Below are positions 46,009 to 57,844 of a stretch of DNA of 64,000 bases, piece by piece. The first letter of the stretch is position 1, and each line of letters starts with the position of its first letter. Below the pieces are notes generated by a model. It worked only from the letters and a program-made list of their open reading frames with translations, was not told the origin of the DNA and searched no databases. The stretch is from the NCBI RefSeq assembly GCF_040054535.1, contig NC_090796.1, forward strand, positions 13,481,501-13,545,500. Direction: 5' to 3'. A program made the position numbers and the translations under genes. The stretch comes from Antennarius striatus. Taxonomy: Eukaryota; Chordata; Actinopteri; Lophiiformes; Antennariidae.

Positions 46009-46287
46009 GTCAGCCGTTTATGAATATATAAAGGCTATCATTTGTTGTGACACCAGCCTATTTGATCCTTGTTGCCCTCGACTGTCTTTTCTTGTTTACA
46101 TCGTCAGCTGCGTCTAGAAAAATACGGTGACGTTTCGCACATGCGCACTAAAGGCATCGAGTCTGTCGCATGTCACACACGTCATCATTAAGCTCACAAG
46201 TGTGGCTGACAAGCAGTAAGCCACACGTTTACAAGTGAATTTAATGCTGTTGGGACAATCGGTTCTTAGCAAATTTGATAACATAAG
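46009..46287. promoter_or_regulatory. Shared head-to-head promoter of nbr1 and psme3
   Basis: Only 279 bp separate the two start codons, which face away from each other. The spacer holds an NRF1-like palindrome (CGCACATGCGCA, 46136-46147, one mismatch to the nuclear respiratory factor 1 consensus) and CRE-like half sites (GTGACGTTT near 46127, ACGTCATCA near 46180). No TATA box is seen. CpG-type two-way promoters often have this make-up. Shared regulation is inferred. Confidence 0.65.
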
Positions 46288-48587
46288 ATGTCTTCACTCC
46301 TCAAGGTGGACAATGAAATTAAAACCAAGGTAGGATTGTTTCGAAACCCCTGTTAAGCTAACACGACGTGTTGTTGCCATTTGCTTGGTAGCACATTAGC
46401 CACGTTTTGTAGCATGATGTGAGGTCTGTGATAAGGCCAGGCTAATAGCAGCTAGCAACAGCTAACCGGTGTTTTTCCCGCCTGTTACCTTATACCTGCC
46501 AAACCTTCCAGTAAGTGTTGTGGCACCGTGACGTTGAGTTTTAAGAGTAGTGAGGATAGCGTCACGTTGCTGAGCGTAGAGATAATAGCTATTGATTGAA
46601 ACCAACGCGAACAAAAGAGAGGCCTTAGGTGTGATTTTAGCCGACTCAACAGTCTGTAGTTGTAGCGTTTTTATGTAGTGTAGCTTTTACTTATTAAAAA
46701 GATCTACCAGCGACATTTATTAGGTCCGTCTTGATATTTAAATCATCCCTTGTCAAAGCCAGTGAAACATAAAGCGTTAATGATTTTGCCTGTGGTTCCT
46801 TGAAGCCAGTCTGACACCTGGGCTCTTTTCTTCTGTGTTTGCAGGTTGATGCTTTCAGAGAACGAATAACTTCAGAAGTAAGTATTGGCTGAGATGTTAA
46901 AAAAAAATGTTTGTTAACATATGCAGCTGAAAACTGTTTAGTTGTCAAGCAACACTCAACTTAAGCTTTACCTTTATTTCAGGCAGAAGACTTAGTTGCC
47001 AATTTTTTCCCAAAGAAGTTGCTGGAACTTGATCACTTCCTAAAGGTTAGTATTTTTTTCATTCAATTGAAGACAACAAAATCTTAGCTTGGACTAAAGT
47101 TTCTATAATGCTTTATGCAGTTTTATATGAATCCTGAGATATTGCAGTACAGATGTTTCAGGTTAAAAAAAAAGGACATTTTTGGTCTCACAGGGTGTTT
47201 GTCATATTGCCAATGCCTAATCTTCTCAAGTTACAGAATACAATATCTCAAACAGATTAAAAAATGAAAATAAGCTAGTGTTATTTTTTTCAGGATCCAA
47301 TCATAAATATCACTGAACTGAAGGAGATACACTCGGACATAAACCTGACGGTGCCGGACCCCATCCTGCTCTCGAACCTGCACGATGGACTAGAAGGGGT
47401 GAGGCTCCATTTTTGAGTTTAAAGTACTTAAAACAATTTCTTTGGACAGAGGTAAGAGCAAACTTTATCTCATTCACAGCAAAATGCTAAAAAGAGGAAG
47501 CTGGAGGATGGAGCAGAGCAGGATATGGGTGAGTAAAAGTAGGATGTTTTTTCAATTTTGCAATTATCAAACCTGTCACTTTTACTAATTGTCTCTCATC
47601 ATCCAGTGACTGGCACCAAGGTCTTTGTCATGCCTGGTGGGATGATGAAAAGCAATGGAAACCTTGTTGATCTTATTGAAAAGGTCAAACCAGAGATCAG
47701 GACACTCATAGAGAAATGTAACACAGTAAGTATTGTCATTAACTATGTCCCATTGGTTCAAGATGTACAAAAACTAGCTGCACTTCCCAGATGGCTATGA
47801 ATAGGTGTTGCTGATATGACTTTGGTCATACATATTGGCTGATTACTTTGCAGATGCTCTTGTGTTATAGTATTTTTTTTATTATTATCTGCAGGTCAAA
47901 ATGTGGGTTCAGCTGCTCATTCCCAGGATAGAGGATGGAAATAACTTCGGAGTGTCCATCCAGGAGGAGACTGTAGCTGAACTCAGGACGGTTGAAGGGG
48001 AGGCAGCATCTTACCTCGATCAGATATCAAGGTTTGAAGAAATCATGATCGTATTACTGTTGATGAACTATGAGACTTGACACTGCCACATTTTATTTTA
48101 AAATGTGTTTCTACTTTTTTCTTTGTAGATATTACATCACAAGGGCAAAGCTGGTTTCCAAAATAGCAAAATATCCACATGTGGTACGTGAATTACTGTG
48201 TGAAAGGAATGGAAACTACCTATCAGTGGATTAACTTTTTGAGGTTGCTTGTTAACTAGCTAACATTTATTGAAATATGTGCATGTTTTGTTTATTAGGA
48301 GGACTATCGGCGCACAGTAACAGAAATCGACGAGAAGGAATACATCAGTCTGAAGATCATTGTTTCGGAGCTCCGAAATCAATACGTACGTCATGATCCT
48401 TATTTATTATTAAAGGTTCTTTATTAATAAGGATGTAATGGAAACATTTTCCCTTTTCCTGTATTTCTACACACTTAGATGTGTTTTTTTTTCTTCTTGA
48501 CAATAGGTAACGTTACACGACATGATCCTGAAGAACATTGAGAAAATCAAGAGGCCACGAAGCAGTAATACCGACGCATTGTACTGA
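46288..48587 (+). CDS. psme3: Proteasome activator subunit 3 (PA28-gamma, REG-gamma)
   Basis: A nuclear homoheptamer cap that binds the 20S proteasome and promotes ATP- and ubiquitin-independent degradation (p21, SRC-3) and p53 turnover with MDM2. Ten exons: 46288-46329, 46845-46877, 46983-47045, 47294-47398, 47480-47528, 47607-47725, 47895-48031, 48129-48183, 48299-48385, 48507-48587. All borders are GT-AG and the phases agree, giving 256 codons (human 254). Visible parts: helix 1 SSLLKVDNEIKTKVDAFRER, the nuclear signal AKKRKLED in the variable homologue-specific loop, GTKVFVMPGGMMKSN, the very conserved KMWVQLLIPRIEDGNNFGVS, the activation-loop region VSKIAKYPHVEDYRRTV and the end RPRSSNTDALY. 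A poly(A) signal ATTAAA lies at 48861-48866. In human PSME3 is not next to NBR1, so the pairing here is a rearrangement. Confidence 0.97.
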
Positions 48588-48860
48588 TGTTTGATCCATC
48601 TCCGCCTCTGCCTCTCATCTCCACCACGGTTCCCCTGCCTTGTTCAGTGAGACAGGACTACATCTAGACATTCATCTACTTCAGTACAATCTCATTCAGC
48701 CCATTACAACAATGGCTTCCATAGATGGACAAAATGCACATGTTTTTGTTTTAATTGTAAAATATTTTTGTTGTTTTAAAACATTTGAAGACATAAATAT
48801 TGTCTTGGAAAATGGGGAGATAGCTCATAGACTAAAAGTGCTATGTATTTTTTAATTTTA

Positions 48861-48866
48861 ATTAAA
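48861..48866 (+). terminator. psme3: psme3 poly(A) signal
   Basis: ATTAAA about 275 bp after the psme3 stop codon, followed by a GT/T-rich stretch. It is the first plausible signal in the 3' UTR. Confidence 0.5.
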
Positions 48867-48889
48867 CATTCGTCCTCAGATCTTTGTGA

Positions 48890-50898
48890 ACCTGCCTTAC
48901 TGGACTAGAGTGGTTTATTTTCTCACCCGCAGTATCACTGATTGTGAGCTTGTTTAGATCTGAGTCTGGAGAATGGTGATTTGCAGTATGTGCGTCACAG
49001 GGTTGTTGTTGTTGTTTTTTACACTAAATATTAGACATAACTGACACATTTAGTCATACTAGATAAGAAAACTAAGCAGAATTCATTAGCTTTCTGTTAA
49101 ATTTCAAATACTAAAGCATCCCAGTACGATGCTGTCGGGTAACATATCTTACAGTAATAGATTTGGAATTTTTTGGCAGTATTGGTTTAGGAATGTTGGT
49201 CAACAATAGAATATTTCATTAGTTATGCAAATGTATGTAATCATTCAATTATTCAAAGATTTATAGGCTTAATAAAAAAAATATAATTGTAGATCTCACT
49301 ATGTAGTTGTGCTCTCTTGACCGGCAGGGGGCGCTGTCGCACCTAATTTTCTACAATACAAATACAGTAGCTGATTTCCATACGGTATAAAGTCTAAGGA
49401 ACACACACCACATGGACAAACAACCAACTCTGTTGTGATTGTAAATCTATATGAGTATGTAATTCATTTTTGACAGTGATACATATGCAGAATTGAAAAT
49501 ATTGGCATCTCACACAGATCCACACCTACACACAATGAAAAACCTTTGGCAGCTGTATAGATATTTTGCACACAATCATCAATGATTTCATAACTTGACA
49601 AGGCATCAGATATGCAATGCATTTTATTTTTTCTCTACTAAGACTTTTATTGTGAAAAGCATCAAGGTTGCAGAGGCACCTGAGATTCAGCTACAAAACA
49701 ACACTTTCTGGCGCTGTTGCCTTTTAATACAGTCCAAACCTTCACATACATTTCAGACTGTAAATCTAAACTCAATGCAGACAGAAAAAAAACGAGACTG
49801 CAGCGCCTGTGTACAGACACTGACATACATTCTCAACCTGAGGTTCATGTTGTTGTCTCGGTAAGACGTCACTGATAAGATTTGTCCATCACAAGTGATG
49901 AAAACAACTAGTGGTGCTGATTGTTCAAAATAAGGTTATGCAACAGTACGCATGAGCAGCAACACGCTGATATGACTATCAGAGAAACTTCAATTTCTAA
50001 ATCATCTTGACTGACTACTGGTAATAATTTTATGAAGAAAAGATTCAGCTATATAAAAATCCAACAACCTGAAAAAACTGAACTTTGATATTTTGATCAC
50101 TTGATGTGACTCACACCTACAGCTCTGATTCGCTGTCAGTGCTGTGGATCACAGTACTCTGACTCGGGCCATGCCTAGCCTCGAGTGGCACACGTGTTGT
50201 CTGCAATCAATCCTGCCCCTTGACCCTCCATGTCTCTTTTGAAAGTTCACAGTTATGGTGAAAGGCAGTGTCACTATGTGGGACTGCCGAGTGATGGGAG
50301 CGTGGTCTAGTTAATATTTAATGGTTGTTCCTACCAGAGAATTAATCAGTATCAGTCTGAGACATTCTGAGAAAATCAATGAGGGGAACAAGGCACCTCT
50401 AGAACAACCACAAAAACAAGAAAGACTCTTGATCCACAGTGAACTGTTGTAAAAACACGTTTATTTAAATTACTAGCAGTACCATCGAGCTGAAACACTG
50501 TTCTGAGGTTTGAACCATATCTGTGTAAAAAAAATATTTTTTCACACATGCAGTTTATACTTGTAGTCATAATGAAAAAAAGAATGTCTGCAGACATTTT
50601 TCTGTAATAATCAGTTTCCCCAGCCTTGAATTCCTCCCCCACCCCCCACCCCACAAGGCAGAGAAGAAACAACATACATGGAATATTAACCGATAGGTTT
50701 TCAGCTATGAAAAGTATATTTCCCAGTCAAACTACAGTACATGTCCCTGTAAGGAACTGATTTCTGTCAGAATAATTTCATGGACATTGACTGAAAAAGT
50801 CTCATTTCCCTCATGTAATGAACATGTGAGGAAACAACCCTAGTAAATATACAAAATTAAACTAATTACAGACTTTAAACAACTTTTTTGCACCTAAA
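48890..50898. other. Spacer between psme3 and g6pc1 (tail to tail)
   Basis: No gene is recognised. It holds a strong CTCF-type motif at 49321-49335. The right part should be the g6pc1 3' UTR, with a minus-strand AATAAA near 50.46 kb. Confidence 0.6.
49321..49335 (+). promoter_or_regulatory. CTCF-type motif between psme3 and g6pc1
   Basis: The plus strand reads CCGGCAGGGGGCGCT, the best CTCF-like match in the window. It lies between two convergent genes. Confidence 0.55.
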
Positions 50899-52847
50899 TC
50901 ACAATTTCTTGTGTTCTCTCTTTCCTTTAAAAATCCGACAAAGTGCCCAAGGAACCAAAAAGGTCGGGATTAAAACCGCAACTGCATTTTTGCTGAAAGA
51001 CAGGAAGTAAAAAGTGATCTTCATGTGATTTCCAGCAGAAAATGTCCAGAAATCCAACAGCTGAAGCAGAATCAAGGAGAAAATAATACATCCCAGCTTG
51101 AAACTGGTGCCCGTTTTCTTCATCCTGTTCCCAGTGTAGAGGGGCGAGTGCAGACCCAGGCCGAGGCCAAACATGGCGCCCATGTTACGCACAAAGCTGG
51201 AGAAGGGCATGGAGTCTAAATGGACCCAATCCTGTCTCACGCACCACTTCTGGGCTTTGGCCATTGACCACAACATGTCCAGGCCGATAGCTCTGAGCAG
51301 GAGGTCGAAGCAAAACGCGAAAGCAGTCAAGAAGACGATTGTGAAAATATATTTTTGAAGGCTAGCGTTGTAGATCCCTTTCTCCCTTGAGACAACCACC
51401 GCAACGAGTAGACCTGACATGAAAACAGATGAAAAAGATTCATGAAATAATGGCAGCCATCCAAATATTGCACATTCCAGCAGGTTTGTTTTGCTCCTGT
51501 ATATACCACATGGTGAGGAATGTTTTTATGGCATCAAATAAGTAATCTCACCCAATCACAGGCCAGAACGGGTTCAGATATCTTCTATATGTCAGATATA
51601 CCATAAATTCTCACAAATAAAGCTTTAATCGTTGCAATATGGCGGGGTTTTTTTTAATAGCCTAACCTATAATTGCTCCAGCAATGACCTGATGAGGGAA
51701 GTGTGCAAGGATGTAGAGCCTGGACATTCCGACAACCAACTCCATCAGGCCCATCAGCGTCCACAGGCCGACCTGCAGGAGTCTGACACAGAGGAAACAC
51801 TGAAAGTGGCTGAACGGGTTGACCTTGAGTCTACTTGGCATCGAAACTGAAAAGAAATAAAAGATTTTGTGCCACGGACTCACTTGTACAGTAGAGGGTG
51901 GCAATTCTTCTCTGCTGCAATAGAGAGCATCGACGTGACCATCACATACCAGACCCCAGCTACAGCCATAGCGTGACCCGACGGGCTTCCTGCAAAGGAC
52001 AGACGTCATCTCATCATGTGTTCACCCTTTATAATCTATAATTATTTTCTTTATGTAAATCAGGTTATTTTTTTAATTGAAACTGATTTGTCAAAGCTTC
52101 AGGACAGAGTGCCAGCTCATATTTATATATGATCTCTTTATATAAGCTGTGACATGACTACACCTGTCAAATAATTGACAGGTGTGGTGCTTTCCTCTGA
52201 AACATATTGGAATAGAATTGTAGAGAAACACAACAGCCTATGGGAAAAGACTCATTTATATATTTTACAAATGCATGCCTGCAGGATTCCCTGGAAAGAG
52301 ATACTAGATTATATAAACTGTGAATTTCTTTACACCTATAAACGATAAAAACACTACTGGGGTTCATAATATCACGATCATGTTTGAAACAACACTTTAT
52401 ATATTATCTAGCCATGATCATTTGCTGCGATCTAGTTTTTACCTGGTCCGGTCTCACATGTGATGGGAAACTGCTCCAGAACCGGGAGCGGTCCTTCACC
52501 ATAATAGCTGGTCTCATGAACCCACCAGTATGGTCTCTCCCCAAACAGAACCCTACCACAAAAACACAAACCAAATTCAGAATGCAGCTTCTCTCTAGTG
52601 CTTTAATCGTTTAATTTGAGCGGGTTTACCATTTTAGGATCATGTTGAGCCAATCTCCTATGACCGCCACCCAGACGAGCCTGAGCGCCGTCTCCCTCCT
52701 CAGGAAGAACCATACCGGGAAGAAGTAAAAGAACGTGAAGCGAAGATCGCCCACTGTGGTCGCCAGACCAAAAAAATCCTCACACCAGCTGTAATTCTTC
52801 TGCAAATAAACCAGTACTTCAACCCCCCACCCGTGGAGAAGATCCAT
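50899..52847 (-). CDS. g6pc1: Glucose-6-phosphatase catalytic subunit 1
   Basis: A multi-span ER membrane enzyme that hydrolyses glucose-6-phosphate in the ER lumen, the last step of gluconeogenesis and glycogenolysis in liver and kidney. Exons: 52630-52847, 52443-52552, 51884-51989, 51667-51782, 50899-51413. Exons 2, 3 and 4 are 110, 106 and 116 bp, the lengths I recall for human G6PC1, and the product has 354 residues (human 357). The phosphatase signature is complete: K-x6-RP (KWVLFGERP), PSGHAM, and SR-x5-HFPHQ ([13 protein letters not shown]) with the phosphohistidine. IYNASLQKY and QKWC point to G6PC1, not G6PC3. The tail ends REHKKL: only one lysine is in the dilysine position, unlike human KKSL. 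A TATA-like ATATAGAA lies about 70 bp upstream (52915-52922). The symbol may be one of several teleost g6pc1 copies. Confidence 0.95.
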
Positions 52848-54163
52848 GATACCACTGACTGTACCTCAGGACGATGCAAAGAATCTGTTGTGCTTTAACT
52901 CATAATCGCCCCTTTTCTATATGAGCCTCAATGGACTTTAATCAAGGCTGTGAGACTTGTTTGCTTTTGGCAGCATGCAGACAGGTTTCCTGACCTTTGC
53001 ACTCACGAGGGCCCCCCTCTGCTAATCGTCACGGAACTCAGCCCCCACCCCGCTGAAGGATCACAAATGAATCTCTCCGATTGGTGTGAACGAAATACTC
53101 GCTGCTACTGTTCCGTTAGCGTTAGTTCACCCCCCGCTGTGAGAAACGTCAAACTACAACTCCTATACAACCTCCAACCTTATCACCGACAATTTCCCCT
53201 CGTGTCTACTACGCCCAGATCTCTTAATCATTGAGCTTCTTATGTAAGCCGGGTCCCACGATCATCATAAAAAACAATTACGTAACTCAAATGTTACTCT
53301 TGAGTGGCTGAATGAAGGGCGAATAAATACATGAATCATTCAATAATGAAAGAAATCAGTCTGAGCCTGAAATGAATATCTGTAGAATATTTTTTAATTT
53401 ATTCTAAGAACTTCAATGGGATGGTCGATATTTTATTTTCCCAGTTTTTTTAATGATACATTCGGTGACATTTGTGAATTGAAGCCACTGAACTGACTTC
53501 CTTTCCTTGCTGCTGGCATTCGCTGCGACAGATGGTCATTCTGTTTTACATCTCGTTTGGGTTACAGAACCCCCAATAACTCTCAGTCCTGTATTATATG
53601 TGCAAATTATATTATATATTATTATACATATGTGATGAAAGTATAAATGCTTACCTCTTTTAATTGATTTTTGGTCTAGGTCTGCTAGTATTATCTATTT
53701 ATGTATACTTAAGTCATTTAATCCCATAGTTCTGATATAGGTCATCTTTATTTTCACAGAAATGTTAGACCAGAAATCTATATCTGTTGTAACTGCTAAT
53801 AATTAATTGATGTCAGAAACTTGGAATAAAGGGCCCCAACTTTATTTTTGACCATTTATTTTTAAGATCATAATGTTTTTCATTTTATAATTTTTAAGAA
53901 GCAAGTCATTTCAAATGACCAGATTAGTTATTATATAGTGCAATATTTTCCTCTGAAATGTAGTGATTTGAAATAGGAGAAACTTACTTCTCTTGACTGT
54001 AATTTAGTAAATGTACAAAGAATCTACACAACCTGAAGCACAACTTTGCTCACTTGTTATTTTCTATTTTCCGGTTGATGCTTATCGCCATGGACACACA
54101 ATCTGCTCTGTGCTGTGGTTGATCATTGACTTCTGTGAGATTAAACACGTGGTGTTTGGTCAG
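52848..54163. other. g6pc1 upstream region and spacer
   Basis: g6pc1 promoter and A/T-rich spacer. I searched for further exons of the decayed g6pc copy (the PSGHAM and K-x6-RP parts) on the plus strand and found none I could support. Confidence 0.55.
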
Positions 54164-54278
54164 GTATCTAAAGGCCGGTTTTTGGATGCTGTTTTGTGAA
54201 GTCCAGGTGTGTGTCTGTCTCTCCAGAGTCTTCATCGCTGCTCACGTCCCCCCATCAGACCTGCTGGTGTTGGAAAAG
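54164..54278 (+). pseudogene. Relic exon 4 of a second g6pc gene
   Basis: Between an acceptor-like tttggtcag and a donor-like AAAAG|GTCAG lie 115 bases that align with g6pc1 exon 4 (116 bases). In the expected phase it reads YLKAGFWMLFCEVQ and VCVCLSRVFIAAHVP. The position-for-position human match is C-LNVILWLGFWAVQ, LNVCLSR-IYLAAH-FP, without a gap. The catalytic PHQ is still legible, but a run of six C (54248-54253) has gained one base, so PHQ lies out of frame; two bases are missing before the donor. The copy lies on the opposite strand to g6pc1, 1.3 kb from its start. A possible start of exon 5 follows ttgtttcag at 54351 but decays quickly. A working exon in an otherwise unseen gene is unlikely because of the frameshift. 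Confidence 0.8.
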
Positions 54279-55662
54279 GTCAGAATGGCCCACCCCTCTG
54301 TGCTGTTACGCTTGCTATTCAATGCTTAATATTGACACCGTTGTTTCAGTGGGTTTGCTGTTACGTGTGCGCACACCGAACTACACCATGTTTTTTTCAT
54401 CGTTAATGCATTGTGGTTTTAAGTTGTACTTTTTTTAGAAAAGAAATTTCTCACAAAAAAAAAAAAAAATCACAAAACTCCACCTGAATTCAAAGATGAA
54501 TTGATTAATTTGAAGTCCAAGGTCAACATCGAAGTGACCTCTCAGATCATTTCCGGACATAATTTAAGAATGTGTACATTCATCAGAACTTAAATTCGTC
54601 CATCCAGTGTCATGACAACCTGTTAAGACTGCATGATTAATCAATATAAAATCAAGATTTGACTCACACCAACACGGTTAAAAAGGAATCTTGCAGTACT
54701 ACATTTTACACTTATCGGAAATTATTTGAAAAAAAAAATAAATAAATTATATACTGTATATATATATAAAGTGGAAATAAATCTGGAATACTCTCTGAAA
54801 ATTGTTGCCTATGTAATTGTGGTCAAAGACAAACAAACTTGACCGCATTCAGACAATCAAGGTAGCTCATTGTCATTACGTCATTATGAACTTTCGGTTA
54901 GATGCAACTGCTTTATGAATGTATGCGCAATGACAATGAAACTGGATCTAATCTAATCTAATCTAATCTAATCCAAATAGAAAACACTCGTCATTCACAG
55001 ATTGAGTTTAAACTGGTTCTGCAGCGTTGTTTTGTGCGTAATCCAGAATGTAAGGTTACAAAGGTGAAACTGAGACACGTGAGTTCCTCCACACATTGAC
55101 ATCCTACAAGACAAACAAAACGTGACCAGTTCATCTTTACCACATGCTTATTCACCCTGTTTCATGAAAATCTAATAGATTACTTTTGCGTAATCTCACT
55201 AAATTGCAAAAGAAAAAAACAATCAATTTAAAGTATTTTTTGAATGATAGTACTTGTTCAATTTTTTTTAAAAAATTAAACATATATCAGCATTAAAATA
55301 TCTCGACCTCCTTCTTCTTTTCTTGTGGGCACGAATTTTACCTGGAATATAAAATGTATTGAACATATTTATACCTTTATTTAAGTAAAGATATCGCTTC
55401 ATCTCCATAATGCCTCGGCTACTAGCGGTGTGTAGCTGTAATACCACGTCACAACACAGGGTGGCGACATTTCCGAGCGAGGGGAAGATTTGACCAAATA
55501 AGAACAGAAGGAAACGACCCCGGAAGTAATATTGTTTACATCCACCCCTAAGAAACTAGTTTCCCTAGTGACCTGTTGGCGGTGTTTTTGTGCTGTGGTG
55601 GGCTGAGAGGGGCTGTGGTTGTGGGTTTAAAATGCTCACAGATTAAATAAGGACCTCACCAA
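54279..55662. other. Spacer with decayed g6pc DNA and an (AATCT)n tract
   Basis: Apart from a possible g6pc exon 5 start near 54.35 kb nothing coding is seen. A short (AATCT)n tract at 54949-54973 follows GCAATGACAATGAAACTGG, a form that resembles 3' tails of fish retroposons; the family is not assigned. Confidence 0.45.
54949..54973. repeat. Short (AATCT)n tract
   Basis: About five units of TCTAA, directly after an A-rich stretch. It could be the tail of a degraded retroposon. Confidence 0.6.
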
Positions 55663-57844
55663 ATGCAGGTTTTTAGGGCGCTGGTGACCCAAAGACTGGC
55701 GGCAGCTGCGGAGGAGATCGTCGGCGCCGTGGAGGGGCTGATAACCGAGAAGAGGACGCTCACCACACCCGGTGTGTTCAAATTAGCACGTTTTGTCATA
55801 AGAATGACGCAATTTAAAATGTTCCGTGCACCAGTCAAACTGTTACCGATTTATTAATTGTTAGAACCTATTTTAGGTATTTGAAGCAGTTTTCTTTTTT
55901 TCCATTTAAAATCATGCTGGAGTTTAGAAAATTTCAAAAAACAAAAAAAAATAGTTCCGTTAAAACTTAAAAAGGCTTATTCTCCACGCTGAATTTTTTT
56001 TTTTTTTAATGTTTGTGGGCAAAGCTTTTTGATGCACACCAGGATTTAAAAACTGCACACACATCTACTCACTGTACCATCTCGTCTCTCACAGGAATGC
56101 CACCTGAACAGCAGAAGTCTTTTGTACATGAGCAACTGACTGCTGTCGCCAATGACATCTTTAAGATCTTGGAGATGGTGATGGGTGAGTAGGAGGCAGA
56201 CATTTCTGGTTCTCACGAGGAGATCTCACATTTCGTATTTTTATTAACGTTGCAGGTCTGAGCTGTCTTTTCTTTTGGATCTTCCCTTTAGGTGGACTAA
56301 CTGGGTCTGACTGTCAACAGGATGCTACCTCTAAAATGCTGAAATGTGGGTGGAGCAGGCTCTCCACTCACGTCTGGGAAACATCAAATCCACAACAGAA
56401 TAATGACACATCCATGGAAACAAACCCTGAGTTGAGCCAATACAATGGGTCACATCCTCAAACACAAAGAGCAGAAAAAGGAACCTCAGGTAGGATGGAA
56501 ACTGAGACACAAAGAGGTGACCAGAACATTCCATCATCTGACATTTCAGAAGCTGGGAGCGAAGGTAGTGGTGATAGTGATACAGAGCTTAATGACAAAG
56601 GTTTAAAATCAATCAAAAGAAAAGGATTTGAAAGACAAACTCAGGTTTCAGAGTGTTGCAAAATGTGTGGAGCATCTCAGCACAAGGGGAAGAAAATTAA
56701 ACTTCATGCAAGGACAATTTCTCCAACAAACAATTTTCAAATTACGGGACAGAGCTGTTGCAGAGTTTGTGGGAAGGTGTTCCGATACAAACGTTCATTC
56801 CTGAAACATGTACTTCGGCACGAAAGGAGCTCCGATCAGTGTGGAGCTTGTGGAAAGCAATTGGACCCTGACGAAAGCTTGAAGCTACATTTGCAAACCC
56901 ACAACGTGGAGAACATCTGCAGGGAAGGGAGACGATCAGAGTGTTCAGACACTGACAGCAGCGATGACTGGAAAGACAGCGAAGGGACTGAGAGTCGAGA
57001 ATGCGAGAGAGACAGGACCTCTTTACAGAAGCCGCCAGAAGCGAAAAATCGGGGATTAAAACCAAGTGGCCAAAAAAATAAGGATGTATCAGAAATGAAA
57101 TATCGATGTAAAGTGTGCTGCAAGGCTTTCTGTTACAGGGCATCTTTTCTGAAGCATGTGCAAGAGGAGGAAAGGGATGCAGATGTTTGCGGCGTGTGTG
57201 GCGAGCGGTTTGATTCTGACGACAGTCTGAGGCTTCATCTGCAAACGTACATCCGAACAAATGACTGCGAAGTTTGTGGCAAACGCTTCGATGGCCTCAA
57301 ACAGCTGGAGATGCACATGAGAACCCACACAGGAGAGAAGCCATATGTCTGCGCCGTGTGCGGAAAAGCCTTCGCGCAGAACGGGAACTTGATGGGACAC
57401 ATGAGAGTCCACACCGGGGAGAGGCCGTATGCTTGCAGCGTGTGCGGTCAGAGCTTCAGCTTTAAAGAATACATGACGGCTCATCTGAGGATCCACACGG
57501 GGGAGAAGCCGTTTCTCTGTAGCGTCTGCGGGAAAGGATTCAGACAGAGGGGGACCCTGAAAACGCACATGATGATCCACACGGGCGAGTGCACGCACCA
57601 TTGCAGCGTTTGCGACAAAAAATTCTACAAGAGCGGAGCGTTGAAGATTCACATGAGGTCCCACACGGGGGAGAAGCCGTACCTGTGCAACGTCTGCGGG
57701 AAAAGATTTGCGGCGAGCGGCTCCCTGATGAAACACATGGGCGCCCACGAGGGTTCGCGAGAACATCTGCGGCGAGGACCTGAAGAGACACGTTCACACT
57801 CAAGGGAACCAACCCACATCGCCAACGAGTCACTCGAGTTTTGA
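55663..57844 (+). CDS. C2H2 zinc-finger protein, teleost type
   Basis: Probably a nuclear DNA-binding regulator; target unknown. Exons 55663-55771, 56095-56184 and 56292-57844 join in phase into 583 codons. Exons 1 and 2 each encode a short helical motif ([20 protein letters not shown] and [20 protein letters not shown]) of the kind found at the start of many fish zinc-finger proteins. An acidic/Ser-rich linker follows. Then come two fingers ([14 protein letters not shown].. and [14 protein letters not shown]..), a diverged repeat of this pair in which the last His of each is lost, and six regular C2H2 fingers with TGEKP-type linkers from about 57.26 to 57.75 kb. A further broken finger ([18 protein letters not shown]) lies upstream. 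No KRAB, SCAN or BTB domain is seen. Large antisense frames over the finger array are shadows. No specific orthologue is claimed. Confidence 0.9.

Noticed and set aside
51667-51894. Apparent frameshift between g6pc1 exons 3 and 4
   Set aside because: The first AG after exon 3 (tcttttcag at 51847) would make a 37-base intron and the wrong phase. The acceptor tctgtgtcag further on gives exon 4 at 51667-51782, exactly 116 bases as in human and in phase. The gene is intact.
57089-57766. 225-codon antisense frame over the zinc fingers
   Set aside because: Periodic shadow of the finger repeat on the other strand, with no independent support.
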